Shown here piece by piece: positions 29,614-38,662 of a DNA stretch of 64,000 bases (within the stretch, counting starts at the first letter, position 1; every line of letters begins with the position of its first letter). Position numbers and translations under genes: made by a program. The notes beneath the pieces were generated by a model. It was not told the DNA's origin. It did no database searches and was given only the letters and a program-made list of their open reading frames with translations. Source of the DNA: Pycnococcus provasolii (taxonomy: Eukaryota; Chlorophyta; Pseudoscourfieldiophyceae; Pseudoscourfieldiales); the NCBI GenBank assembly GCA_049487715.1, contig CP150565.1, forward strand, positions 62,001 through 126,000. Direction: 5' to 3'.

Positions 29614-30258
29614 TTACGACGACAGAGGTGGCAAGTCGCGTCGTCGTCTTGCCACCTCTTCAAGCAGCGCATGTCCAGCCTGCGTCTTTGTTGCCTTCTC
29701 GGCGCTCTGCTGGAAGCTGGACAGGTCGAGCTGTGTGTGTTCCTCCTGGTACTCTAGTGCTTGGATAGCCATCTCCACCTTGTCAAGGTCCTTCACGAGC
29801 CGTGCCTCAGGAGTCTCTCCCGCCTCGTATTCTGCCCAAAGCTGCGAGATGGCCTCGCCCGCGTCACCGCACCCGCCGCCGGCGAGTCCGTCGCGCATGT
29901 CGTCGATGGCACCCGTTTCCCTGCGTGCTTTCTCCTCCTTGGAAATGCCGTCGTGCGGCGTGATGTCTCCGACGACAGCCTCGGCGAGGTCGTGCACGAC
30001 GGCGATGCCGATGCACCGAGCGAGGTCCACGGTTTCCACAAGCTGGTCCTTATTGGTTGCACTGTTTTTATTCGTCGTGGCGGCGGTAGCGATCGCCGCC
30101 ATGGCGACGCGAAGGGAGTGGTCGGCGACAGATTCCACGGCGGGAACGCCTCGGCGCACCCATCCCGCGCGCGGCACACGCTTGAGGCGTCCTGCTGTGC
30201 GGAGGAAGTCGACGATCGACGCCGCCTGCTCTTTCGTCAGATGCGACACCGACGACAT
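29614..30258 (-). CDS. HDDC2: HD-domain 5'-deoxynucleotidase, HDDC2/YfbR type
   Basis: 214 residues. HDDC2-type enzymes remove phosphate from deoxynucleoside monophosphates. The HD-domain ligands are visible: H47 in ESVADHSLRVAM, H89-D90 in AVVHDLAEAVVGDITP, and the later Asp in VKDLDKVEMAIQALEYQ. The N-terminal RTAGRLKRVPRAGWVRRGV is also characteristic. A Thr/Asn-rich insertion at about 60-70 is local. It is convergent with the Nudix gene, with about 90 bp between stops. Both this enzyme and the nearby deaminase act on nucleotides, but nothing else suggests they are co-regulated. Confidence 0.92.
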   Translation of the reverse strand: MSSVSHLTKEQAASIVDFLRTAGRLKRVPRAGWVRRGVPAVESVADHSLRVAMAAIATAATTNKNSATNKDQLVETVDLARCIGIAVVHDLAEAVVGDITPHDGISKEEKARRETGAIDDMRDGLAGGGCGDAGEAISQLWAEYEAGETPEARLVKDLDKVEMAIQALEYQEEHTQLDLSSFQQSAEKATKTQAGHALLEEVARRRRDLPPLSS

Positions 30259-30494
30259 ACTTTCACCTTACTTACGTAGGAGAACGATTTCAACCACGTA
30301 TTTTTTAAGGTAGTTCCACCAGAGAGTCCCAAAGGGGGGGAGGGAATTAGGTAACCCCTAACCCGGGGGGGAAGAATTTCTTCCAAGGTCTCTGATTGGG
30401 GTTTCCATTTGGGAACCTCATCAGATCAATCTATTTTAATATAAACGTTATGGGTTGTTTTTGCGTGACTTGTGTGCTCTTTTTTTGTTTACGT

Positions 30495-31367
30495 TTACCA
30501 CCCGTCAGGTGCGGCGTCCTTGCTTTTTAGTAAGCTCGCTTGAACCTGCTCCAGGCTCCCGTTATCGTACAAGATCATGTCCTCGCGACTCTGCACCATC
30601 ATCAGCCTTGACGGGTTCTGACCCAACACCTTCTGCGCCTTCTCGGCGTCGACGCCGAGGCTGCGGCAGAGCTCTTCGACGCTCTTTTTTGGCGACTTGT
30701 GCTCCAGCCACATCGGAAAGTCTTCAATGATGAAATCGACGCGCAAGTTGGGCAGCGCTTCTCGGAACTCGGCGATCTGCGCCTTGACGTCGTCGACATC
30801 TTCGAGCAGAAGGCTTGGTCTTGCTGAGACGAGTTTTGCGAGATCGCACTCTGGTAAAATCGACTTGAGTGCGACCATCTTTGCGCCAACGTCAGGCACG
30901 CGTGCAAGCAGTCGTGCGAGGTCCGCCACTTTGATGTCTGAAAGTCGCGTTCGCAGTCCAGGCACGAGCGCAAGCAGGGCGTCAAGTTTCTTCTGAACTT
31001 CTTCTTCGCTGATTTCGAGTTCGTCGCTCACGACCATGACGGCAAACTTCATCTTGCCGTCATCGTCCCAGCCGATGGGGTCAAGAATATTATCCCAGTT
31101 TTCATCCTCACCGACGATATCCCCAAGTTTATTGGTGATGTGCTGTTTGCGTTTAGAGTGGTACGTGTTGACCGTCCATGGCATATCTGATGAAGACGAT
31201 GACGACGCACACATGAAAAGTGAAGATGAACACCTCTTCGAAACGGGGTGTGAGCTCATCACACACCCCACAAAGGAGGGAGGAAGGCAAGGATGTCTCC
31301 CTCCCTGTGCCTGAGTACGACGACGACGACACGGTAGGTTCAAATACGGCGATAACACCAACGCCAT
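30495..31367 (-). CDS. mTERF-like organellar protein
   Basis: 290 residues from the ATG at 31367; an upstream TTG is ignored. The first 60 or so residues are Arg/Ser-rich without acids (LNLPCRRRRTQAQ, SSHPVSKRCSSSLF), suggesting import into plastid or mitochondrion. The remainder is made of short helical repeats with the pattern of mTERF motifs, such as LARVPDVGAKMVALKSILPE, LVSARPSLLLEDVDDVKAQI and VLGQNPSRLMMVQSRED. mTERF proteins bind organellar nucleic acid and affect transcription or splicing. It is shorter than many plant mTERFs. The family assignment is moderate because the repeats are degenerate. Confidence 0.75.
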   Translation of the reverse strand: MALVLSPYLNLPCRRRRTQAQGGRHPCLPPSFVGCVMSSHPVSKRCSSSLFMCASSSSSSDMPWTVNTYHSKRKQHITNKLGDIVGEDENWDNILDPIGWDDDGKMKFAVMVVSDELEISEEEVQKKLDALLALVPGLRTRLSDIKVADLARLLARVPDVGAKMVALKSILPECDLAKLVSARPSLLLEDVDDVKAQIAEFREALPNLRVDFIIEDFPMWLEHKSPKKSVEELCRSLGVDAEKAQKVLGQNPSRLMMVQSREDMILYDNGSLEQVQASLLKSKDAAPDGW

Positions 31368-31707
31368 CGCTCCAGACGCTCCAGACGCTCGATGCGATGC
31401 GACGTCGGGAAACAAGAAAATGAGACCCAAAAATAACAGGTAAAAAAGAGGTGGAGGAGAAAGAAAAAAAAGAAAAACGAAAAACTCAAAAACCCTAACC
31501 CAGTAACCCTAACAAGCCCAGTACCAGTAACCCTAACCCAGTAACCCTAACCCAGTAACCCTAACCCAGTAACCCGAACCCATCCTCCCCCTAAATCCCC
31601 CGCCACCTGTCTCGTCCTTCCCCCTTGGGCCTTTCCTTTGGTTTTTTTTCCTCGGAGGATGGTCCTCTTCTTCTCCGACGCGTCATAATTTCCAAACATA
31701 CATCGGA
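31368..31707. other. Divergent intergenic region (mTERF-like / ATG101)
   Basis: 340 bp dominated by a degenerate telomere-like array (see next entry), with an A-rich stretch at 31440-31490. Confidence 0.5.
31491..31580 (-). repeat. 14-bp telomere-derived array (CCCTAACCCAGTAA units)
   Basis: About four higher-order units in which CCCTAACCC is joined by AGTAA. It is centred between two divergent start codons, about 125 bp from each. Confidence 0.85.
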
Positions 31708-32625
31708 ATGTCGTCGTCGCAGATACCCATAGACCCCAATTACAATTATAACCACAGGCGTAACACATCCATCTCTATGGCAGCATCTTCATCCTCTGGT
31801 TCCCAACACCCTCTCTCTGCTCATGGTAATGGTGCTCATGGTGGTGGTGGTTTTTCTACTGTTCTACACGCGTTACCTGCGCTACCCGTACACTCGCACC
31901 ACGTCGCAGAAGTGCTGCGAGCGGTTTTCTCATCCCTGATTTTTAGTCGCTCACTTGGGGCACTCACGCCTTCGTTAGACGCATCTTCGCTCTTCCCGGA
32001 CCTCGTGTACCCGTCTTTATCCTACGACGCTCGAAGCCAAAGACAACTTGACGCAGCTGTGAGACGCGTGTGCGAGTCCATCGAAGACGCACACGCCGCC
32101 GGAAAACTTGCTGACGGACAGAGATGGCACGTTGCCATATCCTTCTACGAAAGAAGACCGCAGAGCCCAAGGCCGAACGCCACGCCGACTTCGTCCAGTC
32201 CCGTCGGGTCGTGGGGGTCGTGGTTCCTCGGAAACTCCCCATCCGCAAGCTCGTCGATCCTCGGAGTCGCGAGAACAGAACGGCCGCTCAGCAACGCCAG
32301 CGCGTGGGAAACCTGGACGCTTCCGCTCGACCTGTTCACATCCACGACATCTGTCAGCGCCGAACTTGGCGTTGCCCTGCGCCGCACGCTCGGGTACGTC
32401 TGCGAACGCGTCAACGAACACCTCGACCACATACCCCCCGTCACCTCGCGGGACGCGCTGTCGTACCCGTTCGACATCACCGCCGCGCCCGCTCACTCAT
32501 CCGCCAAGGACAAGGCTCACGACAACGGCGACGGAAGGCGCGACAGCATGGGCCGAGAACGTCTCGGTCTGGACGTCGTGAGACGTCTGCTTGCGAGCAC
32601 ACCGCCGAAGGGCGACTTACTTTGA
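31708..32625 (+). CDS. ATG101: Autophagy protein ATG101
   Basis: 305 residues. ATG101 is a HORMA-fold subunit of the ATG1/ATG13 kinase complex that starts autophagosome formation. Family landmarks occur in order: HHVAEVLRAVFSSLIFSRSLG near the start, LDAAVRRVCESIEDA, and WHVAISFYERR. SAWETWTLPLDLFTST is the WExWT segment of the family. The C-terminus has HLDHIPPV, SYPFDITAA and GLDVVRRLLASTPP. A Ser/His/Gly-rich leader of about 55 residues and internal Ser-rich insertions make it longer than the usual 200-220 residues. It shares its upstream region with the mTERF-like gene. Confidence 0.88.
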   Translation: MSSSQIPIDPNYNYNHRRNTSISMAASSSSGSQHPLSAHGNGAHGGGGFSTVLHALPALPVHSHHVAEVLRAVFSSLIFSRSLGALTPSLDASSLFPDLVYPSLSYDARSQRQLDAAVRRVCESIEDAHAAGKLADGQRWHVAISFYERRPQSPRPNATPTSSSPVGSWGSWFLGNSPSASSSILGVARTERPLSNASAWETWTLPLDLFTSTTSVSAELGVALRRTLGYVCERVNEHLDHIPPVTSRDALSYPFDITAAPAHSSAKDKAHDNGDGRRDSMGRERLGLDVVRRLLASTPPKGDLL

Positions 32626-32812
32626 AGAATTGTAAAACCATTACAGTATTGTCAACATCGGAACATCACACTTCGAAAACCCCGAATTCGCGTTTCAACT
32701 TTCAACCCCTATTCAGGAGGAACTTGGGAGAACGTAATTCTAGAACGTAACGTAACGGCCTTCTCTTCTCTTCTCTCCCGTCGCCCTTTTGCAAGTCAAG
32801 TCAACGAGGAGG

Positions 32813-34486
32813 ATGGCGTCGTCGTCGCCGCCGTCGTCGCCGCCGCCGCCGCCGCCGCAGCAGCAGCAGCAGCACATGCTGCCCGCGTACTCGAAGGGCC
32901 GGCTCCAGCACGGCGCCGCCGTCCCGCCCGAAGGAGGCTACCCCGCCATCACGCCGCCCCCAAACAGGCACCTGCAGCCGCCACCCAAGGCGGCGGACGG
33001 CATGACGTGGGGACGTAGTGTGCAGCCCGACGCCGTCGCGCTGCACGCTGCGGCGAACAACGGCTCGCCGGACAATGCCGCTGCGAGGCAAGTGGCACAG
33101 TACGCGTCGGACACAAACGTGCCCTCCGCCGACGCCGTCGAGCTCAGGCACACGGACGCGCCGAGTGGACGGATGACCTTCCCCAACCTTAACCTCATCG
33201 TCGAAGTGCCCCCGCAGCCAGGACAGAGAGACCAGCCACCACTCCCGTATCGTCGGTTCGCCGTCGGAGGATTCACCATCGCGCACAGCGCGTCGCCTTT
33301 CGTCTCTCTCGGCGACGTGCCTCACGACGACACCATCGTCGCGTCGGGAGTGACGCTCTTCGAGCGACCGGCGGGTGACCCACAGGCACCCGCTCCAAGC
33401 CACGAAGCGCTTCGAGCAGTGCCGTCATCCTTCCTCACCAAGGGACCCGCGACGGCGTGTGGCCCCAACCCGGCTTTCATTGCAAAGCACCCGACGGCGG
33501 ACGTCGTGTACGTCAGCAACGAGGTGGAGGCGTCGCGCGTGGGCGCGTACACCGTCTGCGACAGCTGCTTCTCCAGCCTCGGACCGGCCGTGTCAACCGA
33601 GGGCGCGCACGCGTGCCACGTGACGGTGACACCGGACGGCACGTGGGTCGCCGCGTCGAGCTACGGTGCAGGCACGGTGACGTTCGTTCGCGTCGACACG
33701 TTTAGCAAGGCGTGCGGGTTGACTGAGGAGAAGCGCGTCCTTCGGCTGCCGCGCGACGCGCCAGGGCCGGACGTCGATCGGCAGGGTGATAGCGGGCCTC
33801 ACGCGCACTGCTGCGTATTTGGCAAGCAGCTGGCGACAAACGTGTGGGCGATGTACGTTGTCGACCTCGGCTCAGATCGCATCTATGCATATCGCTTTGA
33901 CACCTCCGAGGCGACGTGGGAGCCCGCGCGTGCGGATGCGCCATTCGTCTCTTGCCCACCTGGATCCGGCCCTCGTGGAATTGTCCTCGTGGGCGAATCG
34001 CGCGCAGCCGTGGGCCTGGAGATTACCGCGGAGGTGATGATGCTTGAAGTTCTCGACGATGGCTCACTTGCGCCGCTTTCCGTGCCTTGCGTGATGAAGA
34101 TGCTTCCCCCCGACTGGCCTGAGTCTGGACGACCGGAGGTGGCGCGCTTCAATGGCGGTCGCTGGGCGTCCGACATCGCATCCACCCCTGATGGCCGTTG
34201 GATATTCGTCTGCCTTCGTCTACGCAACACAGTTATCTGTCTTCGCCACGACCCGAGCGAGCCCGTGCAGTGCCTGAAGATTGTGAGCGAGGTTCCCACT
34301 GGCGGCGAGACACCTCGCATGTGCCTTCTTGAGGTGGTGAACGACGCGATCGCCGTGCTGTACATTGCGCATCACCATGGGCACAACGTGACGCGCGTGC
34401 TTGTGTATTTGGACAGCGGTGCGATGGAGCACGGTGTTACGGTTGCGCACGCGCCGCTCGCCAGCTGCATCTGTCCGCTCAACTGA
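32813..34486 (+). CDS. Lactonase-type seven-bladed beta-propeller (6-phosphogluconolactonase YbhE family)
   Basis: 557 residues from the ATG at 32813; an upstream TTG is not used. The N-terminus is Ser/Pro-rich with a poly-Pro/poly-Gln run. The propeller follows. Family phrases include NPAFIAKHPTADVVYVSNEVE, HACHVTVTPDGTWVAASSYGAGTV, DSGPHAHCCVF with the conserved PHxH, YVVDLGSDRIYAYRFD, GSGPRGIVLVG and ASDIASTPDGRWIFVCLRLRNTV. YbhE-type enzymes hydrolyse 6-phosphogluconolactone in the oxidative pentose phosphate pathway, but related fungal and bacterial propellers use other lactones. The long leader is more than a targeting peptide alone would need. Confidence 0.87.
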   Translation: MASSSPPSSPPPPPPQQQQQHMLPAYSKGRLQHGAAVPPEGGYPAITPPPNRHLQPPPKAADGMTWGRSVQPDAVALHAAANNGSPDNAAARQVAQYASDTNVPSADAVELRHTDAPSGRMTFPNLNLIVEVPPQPGQRDQPPLPYRRFAVGGFTIAHSASPFVSLGDVPHDDTIVASGVTLFERPAGDPQAPAPSHEALRAVPSSFLTKGPATACGPNPAFIAKHPTADVVYVSNEVEASRVGAYTVCDSCFSSLGPAVSTEGAHACHVTVTPDGTWVAASSYGAGTVTFVRVDTFSKACGLTEEKRVLRLPRDAPGPDVDRQGDSGPHAHCCVFGKQLATNVWAMYVVDLGSDRIYAYRFDTSEATWEPARADAPFVSCPPGSGPRGIVLVGESRAAVGLEITAEVMMLEVLDDGSLAPLSVPCVMKMLPPDWPESGRPEVARFNGGRWASDIASTPDGRWIFVCLRLRNTVICLRHDPSEPVQCLKIVSEVPTGGETPRMCLLEVVNDAIAVLYIAHHHGHNVTRVLVYLDSGAMEHGVTVAHAPLASCICPLN

Positions 34487-34677
34487 GTAACGAAATAAGT
34501 TATTATGTCATCCCCATTATACCTCTTAGGACCTAACTAACCCCTTTTCTCTACTATCCGTGTAAGCCCTCCATCAGCGCGGGTCGATCTCACAGATAAC
34601 GATCAAAGCATTTGAAGTTTGTTTTACATTACAAGTATTCTCCAATCAACTCAAGGAAGTGTGAAATTGCTGAGCGA

Positions 34678-36828
34678 TCAGACTCCCGAACGGTGCGACA
34701 ACAAGTTCGGGGTCTTCGACGGGCTGATCGTCTCCGGGCTCAAGCCCTCGCCCGCTGTGCCACGGCTTGCCTCTCTCAAGTGCATCTGCGCTGTCATGCT
34801 CGTGACATTCTTCTTGCGCTGCTCCTCCTCAGCCGCATCCGCATCCTCCGCATCGAGCGGCTCGAGCACATGCTTGATGCCCACGCATCCGTCGCGCCCA
34901 AGCGCCTGGAAGGTTCGTGACCGACGAACGGCATTTACGATCGCCTTGCCCGCATCGACCGAAAAGTCGTTGTTATCGATCATGATTAGCCGCAGAACAG
35001 GGTTGTTGTCAATCGCATCGGCAAGTGCGAAAGCCGTCTCGTCTCCAATCATGCAACTCGCGATGGCTAACTCCGCGAGTGTTGGGCTGTGCTTCGCCGC
35101 CACAGCGAGAGAGGTGCCAGCGCGGTCGCCAATCTCGTTCCACGACAAGTCGAGAGCAACCAGCTGACTTGGAGCTCGCGCTGGAATTACCTTGCCCTTG
35201 GCACGCCTCTCCAGGCTCTTCGGGCTCAGGTCGTTCGCTGAGGCATTTTCAGCACGCCCCTTGATCGCCTTTGCGATGTAGAACGCTCCACGCTCGCCAA
35301 TGTCGTTGAATGAAAGGTCAAGCGTCTTCAAGCTCTTCGCCACGGCGAGCATTTCCGCAAGTGGTCGCGCTCCCGCGTCACCAATTCCATTCTCACTCAA
35401 GTTCAGGTGCACGAGAGTTTCGGATCGCGCGACGGTGTCGCCAAATACGTGGCAACCGCCACTGCCAATGTGGCAGTTGCGAAGAACTAGGTTCTGCAGG
35501 CGGTAGCGCTTGTAGCGCGTTTCGTTGTCCAGAAATGCGCAGATCGCCGCGGGTCCTGTACTTGCGCCCCCTCCAAGTGAGTTCGCGGAGAGATCGAGCG
35601 TGTTGAGGTTCACCTTGGTTGCTTTAATGATTGTTTCCAGTAGCATGCTCAGCGAGTTTGCACCAAGGTCATTCGCGGACATGTCGAGTACTTCAAGCGA
35701 CGAGCACTTGTCGAACACCTGCGAAAACGCCTTGACGCCATTCGTGCCGCTTGCGAGGCCGCCAAGGTCAAGTTCCACGATTTTAGCCATCTCCTCAGCC
35801 GATGGTGCACTGCCACGCGATTTCAGCAGCTTTCGCAAACCATTCTGCGCAGCTTCCTGCTGCTCGGCCAGAGCAGTAGCGGCGCGCCTCGCCTCCTCGG
35901 CGGCGGCACGCCTCGCCTCCTCGGCGGCGGCGCGCTGAGCCGCCACCTCCGGGTCCTCCTCAGATACGGGAATCTCGTCCTCCTCCTCCTCTTCGCCCAC
36001 CGGCTCCTCCACGGTCACCTCTGGCTCGAACTGCGCTCCTGTGGCGGCGGCATCGCTTTCTCCGAGCTTGCGCAGGCGGTTACGGCGCGCGATGTCGCCC
36101 TGAAGCGCCCGCCTCTTGTCCGCGCGCAATTTGATTTCCTTCTTCATCTCCGCCACCGCAACGCCGGTGGCGGTGTCGAGGTCCCAGCCGTACAGGCTCT
36201 GCTTGTTTACGGCTAGCTGCACCTTACGCGATATGTTGTTCTTGAGCAGTCGTATGCTCCGCTCGCGCGTTGTGTGATACGCGATACCCTTTGACGCGTA
36301 CTGGTCGTCGATAGACGCGGCGGCGGCGACGATGGACTTTGCGTACTGCTTCCACAGGTAGTCGCGGTATCGAGACTCCTGGTCCTTGAGCCAGATTCTC
36401 GCTCTGCGCTTCACTTCTCTGTGGTAGTCTGTGCTTCCCACAACCTCCCACGGCTCGAGTGGAACGTCTTGCAGTATGATGCTCGCCGTCTCTTCGTCGA
36501 CGGCGTCGGTTTGTCCAAACTGTGTCAGAAACGTGCCTCCTTGTCCGGCGTTTTTCATGCCCTGGTACCTCGTTTTTTCAATTTGCTTGATATGTTTGTT
36601 GATGTTCTGTATGGACGACTTGACGGACCCCGCGAACTGCTCGACGTCGGTGATTCCTCCCGTTGCGAGCAGAGAGTCCGTGGCGGAGTTGGTGACGAGT
36701 GCCCTTTCCCCCGGTTTGCGCGACAGTTTCGGCGTCGCGTTGTCGAAGTGCTTCGGCGTTCGCGTCTCCTCGTTCCTCCTCAAGAAGTTGAGTGCGGGTG
36801 GCCGGTTGAGCGGAAACTCCGTCGACAT
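34678..36828 (-). CDS. Leucine-rich-repeat protein (RNase-inhibitor type) with long helical N-terminus
   Basis: 716 residues. The first half is helical and charged (KRRARIWLKDQESRYRDYLWKQY, EEARRAAAEEARRAATALAEQQE) with an acidic EEEEEDE run near 280. From about residue 350 there are eight or so LRRs of 28-29 residues (LEVLDMSANDLGANSLSMLL, LVHLNLSENGIGDAGARPLAEM, SLKTLDLSFNDIGERGAFYI, QLVALDLSWNEIGDRAG). The C-terminus is low complexity. LRRs of this type mediate protein binding; similar proteins occur in axonemes (for example nexin-dynein regulatory complex LRRs), but I cannot assign it to one. It is convergent with the lactonase gene. Confidence 0.85.
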   Translation of the reverse strand: MSTEFPLNRPPALNFLRRNEETRTPKHFDNATPKLSRKPGERALVTNSATDSLLATGGITDVEQFAGSVKSSIQNINKHIKQIEKTRYQGMKNAGQGGTFLTQFGQTDAVDEETASIILQDVPLEPWEVVGSTDYHREVKRRARIWLKDQESRYRDYLWKQYAKSIVAAAASIDDQYASKGIAYHTTRERSIRLLKNNISRKVQLAVNKQSLYGWDLDTATGVAVAEMKKEIKLRADKRRALQGDIARRNRLRKLGESDAAATGAQFEPEVTVEEPVGEEEEEDEIPVSEEDPEVAAQRAAAEEARRAAAEEARRAATALAEQQEAAQNGLRKLLKSRGSAPSAEEMAKIVELDLGGLASGTNGVKAFSQVFDKCSSLEVLDMSANDLGANSLSMLLETIIKATKVNLNTLDLSANSLGGGASTGPAAICAFLDNETRYKRYRLQNLVLRNCHIGSGGCHVFGDTVARSETLVHLNLSENGIGDAGARPLAEMLAVAKSLKTLDLSFNDIGERGAFYIAKAIKGRAENASANDLSPKSLERRAKGKVIPARAPSQLVALDLSWNEIGDRAGTSLAVAAKHSPTLAELAIASCMIGDETAFALADAIDNNPVLRLIMIDNNDFSVDAGKAIVNAVRRSRTFQALGRDGCVGIKHVLEPLDAEDADAAEEEQRKKNVTSMTAQMHLREASRGTAGEGLSPETISPSKTPNLLSHRSGV

Positions 36829-38138
36829 ATTCCGTGTATTGTATTGAAATATATATCAATATTGATAGAAAGAAATATTATAAAATAGTTCAACGCAACG
36901 GTTGACAAAACTACTGTACTCAATATCAAAACGAAATATGTAGTCTATCAAAAGAATTCTCTTAAATTCTTAAAATCAAGAAATATGAAAATATGAAAAG
37001 AGCTTCGAGAGGGCCAAGCGAGTGCGAGTGATGGCCGTTCGGTTCGGCTTCGGCGAAGTTGGGGGGAAGTTTGATGCGAACTTCCCAGTGGCCAGTGCCA
37101 GGGAGGTGAATGACACAACACAACACACACTTGTACTTGCAAGTCCTCTTTTCACAAGGCGTTTGTGTAATGTGTTTTCTGAAGAGCTTCAACGAGCTGG
37201 TCTCGAGGAGCTAGCTCATCAGGGTGATCCCTACATATCAGCTGATGGTGATGGGAGAGTCGCACGAACTCCTCCTCCTCCTCCTCCGACAGATACTGTA
37301 GTCCGAGTGTCATTTCCTATTACTGTATCCGTGTTCAGTCAGACGAAACCGTCTTACTTTTTATGTAGAGGGAACTCGGAGGAGCTCTGTGCTATTAGTT
37401 ATTATTGCAGTGCACAGCAATAAGAACCACCCCTGGGGCCGCCAGGCCGCCAGGACCAGGAGGAAGGCCTCCATGGTAAAGAACTGGTAAAGGTTTACTG
37501 GTACGAACCTCCAGGGCTAGACTATCGTGTAACCTCGTGTAAAATCCAAATGAGGCTGAGGCCGGAGGGATGTGGTTCGTTGGTTACCTAAGGACGGTAG
37601 AAATCATGCACTAACGGTATGGTAAAAGCGAAACCTAAGGTAGTCCTATACGTATACAGTGTACAGTAGGTATACGAAGGCAGAAGTACAGTAAATCAAG
37701 TATGTTAAGGTTCTTTTACCCGGCATATGTACATGTCATCATGCTGGTCTGTGTTCCCTGTGACATCATGCATGGTTCCCTAGACTAATCTGCTGGTGTC
37801 AGGTGTGGTCGTCGAGGCGAGGGGACGGAAGGACACGTGCTGAGGTTGTTGGTGAAGTTGATGGTGAGGTTGTTGTTGACCAGTACGCCTATGTGGTCTA
37901 ATTATAAGACGCCTCGCGCCAACCACAGTCTTAATTCTATTCCCTGGTATCATAGAAGAGCGTCTCGAGAGGTCGCCCTTCTCCCTCGTCACTTCGTCAG
38001 GTGTGTTGTGTGCTCTGGGAAGTCCAAGTGTGTATTGTGTGCTCGGCAGTCAACTGTTCTTTCCCTTCCCGGGTCCCCTGTGTTCTTCGTCGCGCATTAT
38101 TGCGGAGCTGTGCTCGTGCTCACTTGCTCCTTGGTGAT
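36829..38138. other. Gene-poor intergenic region upstream of LRR and MYCBP genes
   Basis: About 1.3 kb between divergent starts. AT-rich near 36840-36980, then mixed. It has several GTATAC/TACAGT palindromic bits (37640-37700). A 133-codon ORF at 37022-37423 lacks any recognisable feature and ends in non-coding composition, so I do not call it. No telomere-like tract here. Confidence 0.5.
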
Positions 38139-38601
38139 ATGGCCGGCGCCGGCAAGACGCCCGAGGAGGAGGCGTACGAACGCAAGCAGGAGTACAAGGC
38201 GTACCTGCACAAACACGGTAAGTACGAATACGTATGGTTTTTGCCTTGAGTGGTGGTGGTCGTCGTCGTCGTCGTCGACGTCTTGCGTCTCTGTATCGTG
38301 GAAAGCTTAAAGTTCGAGGATGACTTTTTAAGCTTCTCTTTTCAATAAACGCGAGCTCGAGAATAGCTCACGATCGTTACACACAACAACAACAACAACA
38401 ACCAAAAAACAAAACAAAACAGGTGTCATTGAGGCGCTGAATAACGCGACCGTCGCGCTCTTCGAAGAGTCGCCGTTCCCGGAAAACCCACTCGCCTACA
38501 TCGCCAGGCGCATCTCACCTGACTACGTCGCACTGGAGGAAAAGTGCCGAGACCTCGAGGGCATCGTGGCGTCGCTCAAGCACTCGCACGGACGCAAGTA
38601 A
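38139..38601 (+). CDS. MYCBP: MYCBP / FAP174-like protein (two exons)
   Basis: Exon 1 is 38139-38217, the intron is 38218-38422 (GTAAGT...ACAG, 205 nt) and exon 2 is 38423-38601, giving 85 residues. The joined protein reads RKQEYKAYLHKHGVIEALN across the splice, then ATVALFEESPFPENPLAYIARRI. It ends with a short coiled coil, LEEKCRDLEGIVASLK. This matches c-Myc-binding protein (AMY-1), an R2D2/AKAP-binding protein. The Chlamydomonas homologue, FAP174, is in the C2 part of the flagellar central pair, so a flagellar role is likely. The frame, splice sites and family length all agree. The intron is unusually long for this window and A-rich before the acceptor. Confidence 0.9.
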
Positions 38602-38662
38602 GCCTGTAGTGTAGGAAACATGTGTTAAAACTAAACTTAAGTATTCGTACAGGTTTGCTTCT

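Noticed and set aside
37022-37423. ORF of 133 codons between LRR and MYCBP genes
   Set aside because: No motif, mixed composition and a poor end; not enough to call a gene.
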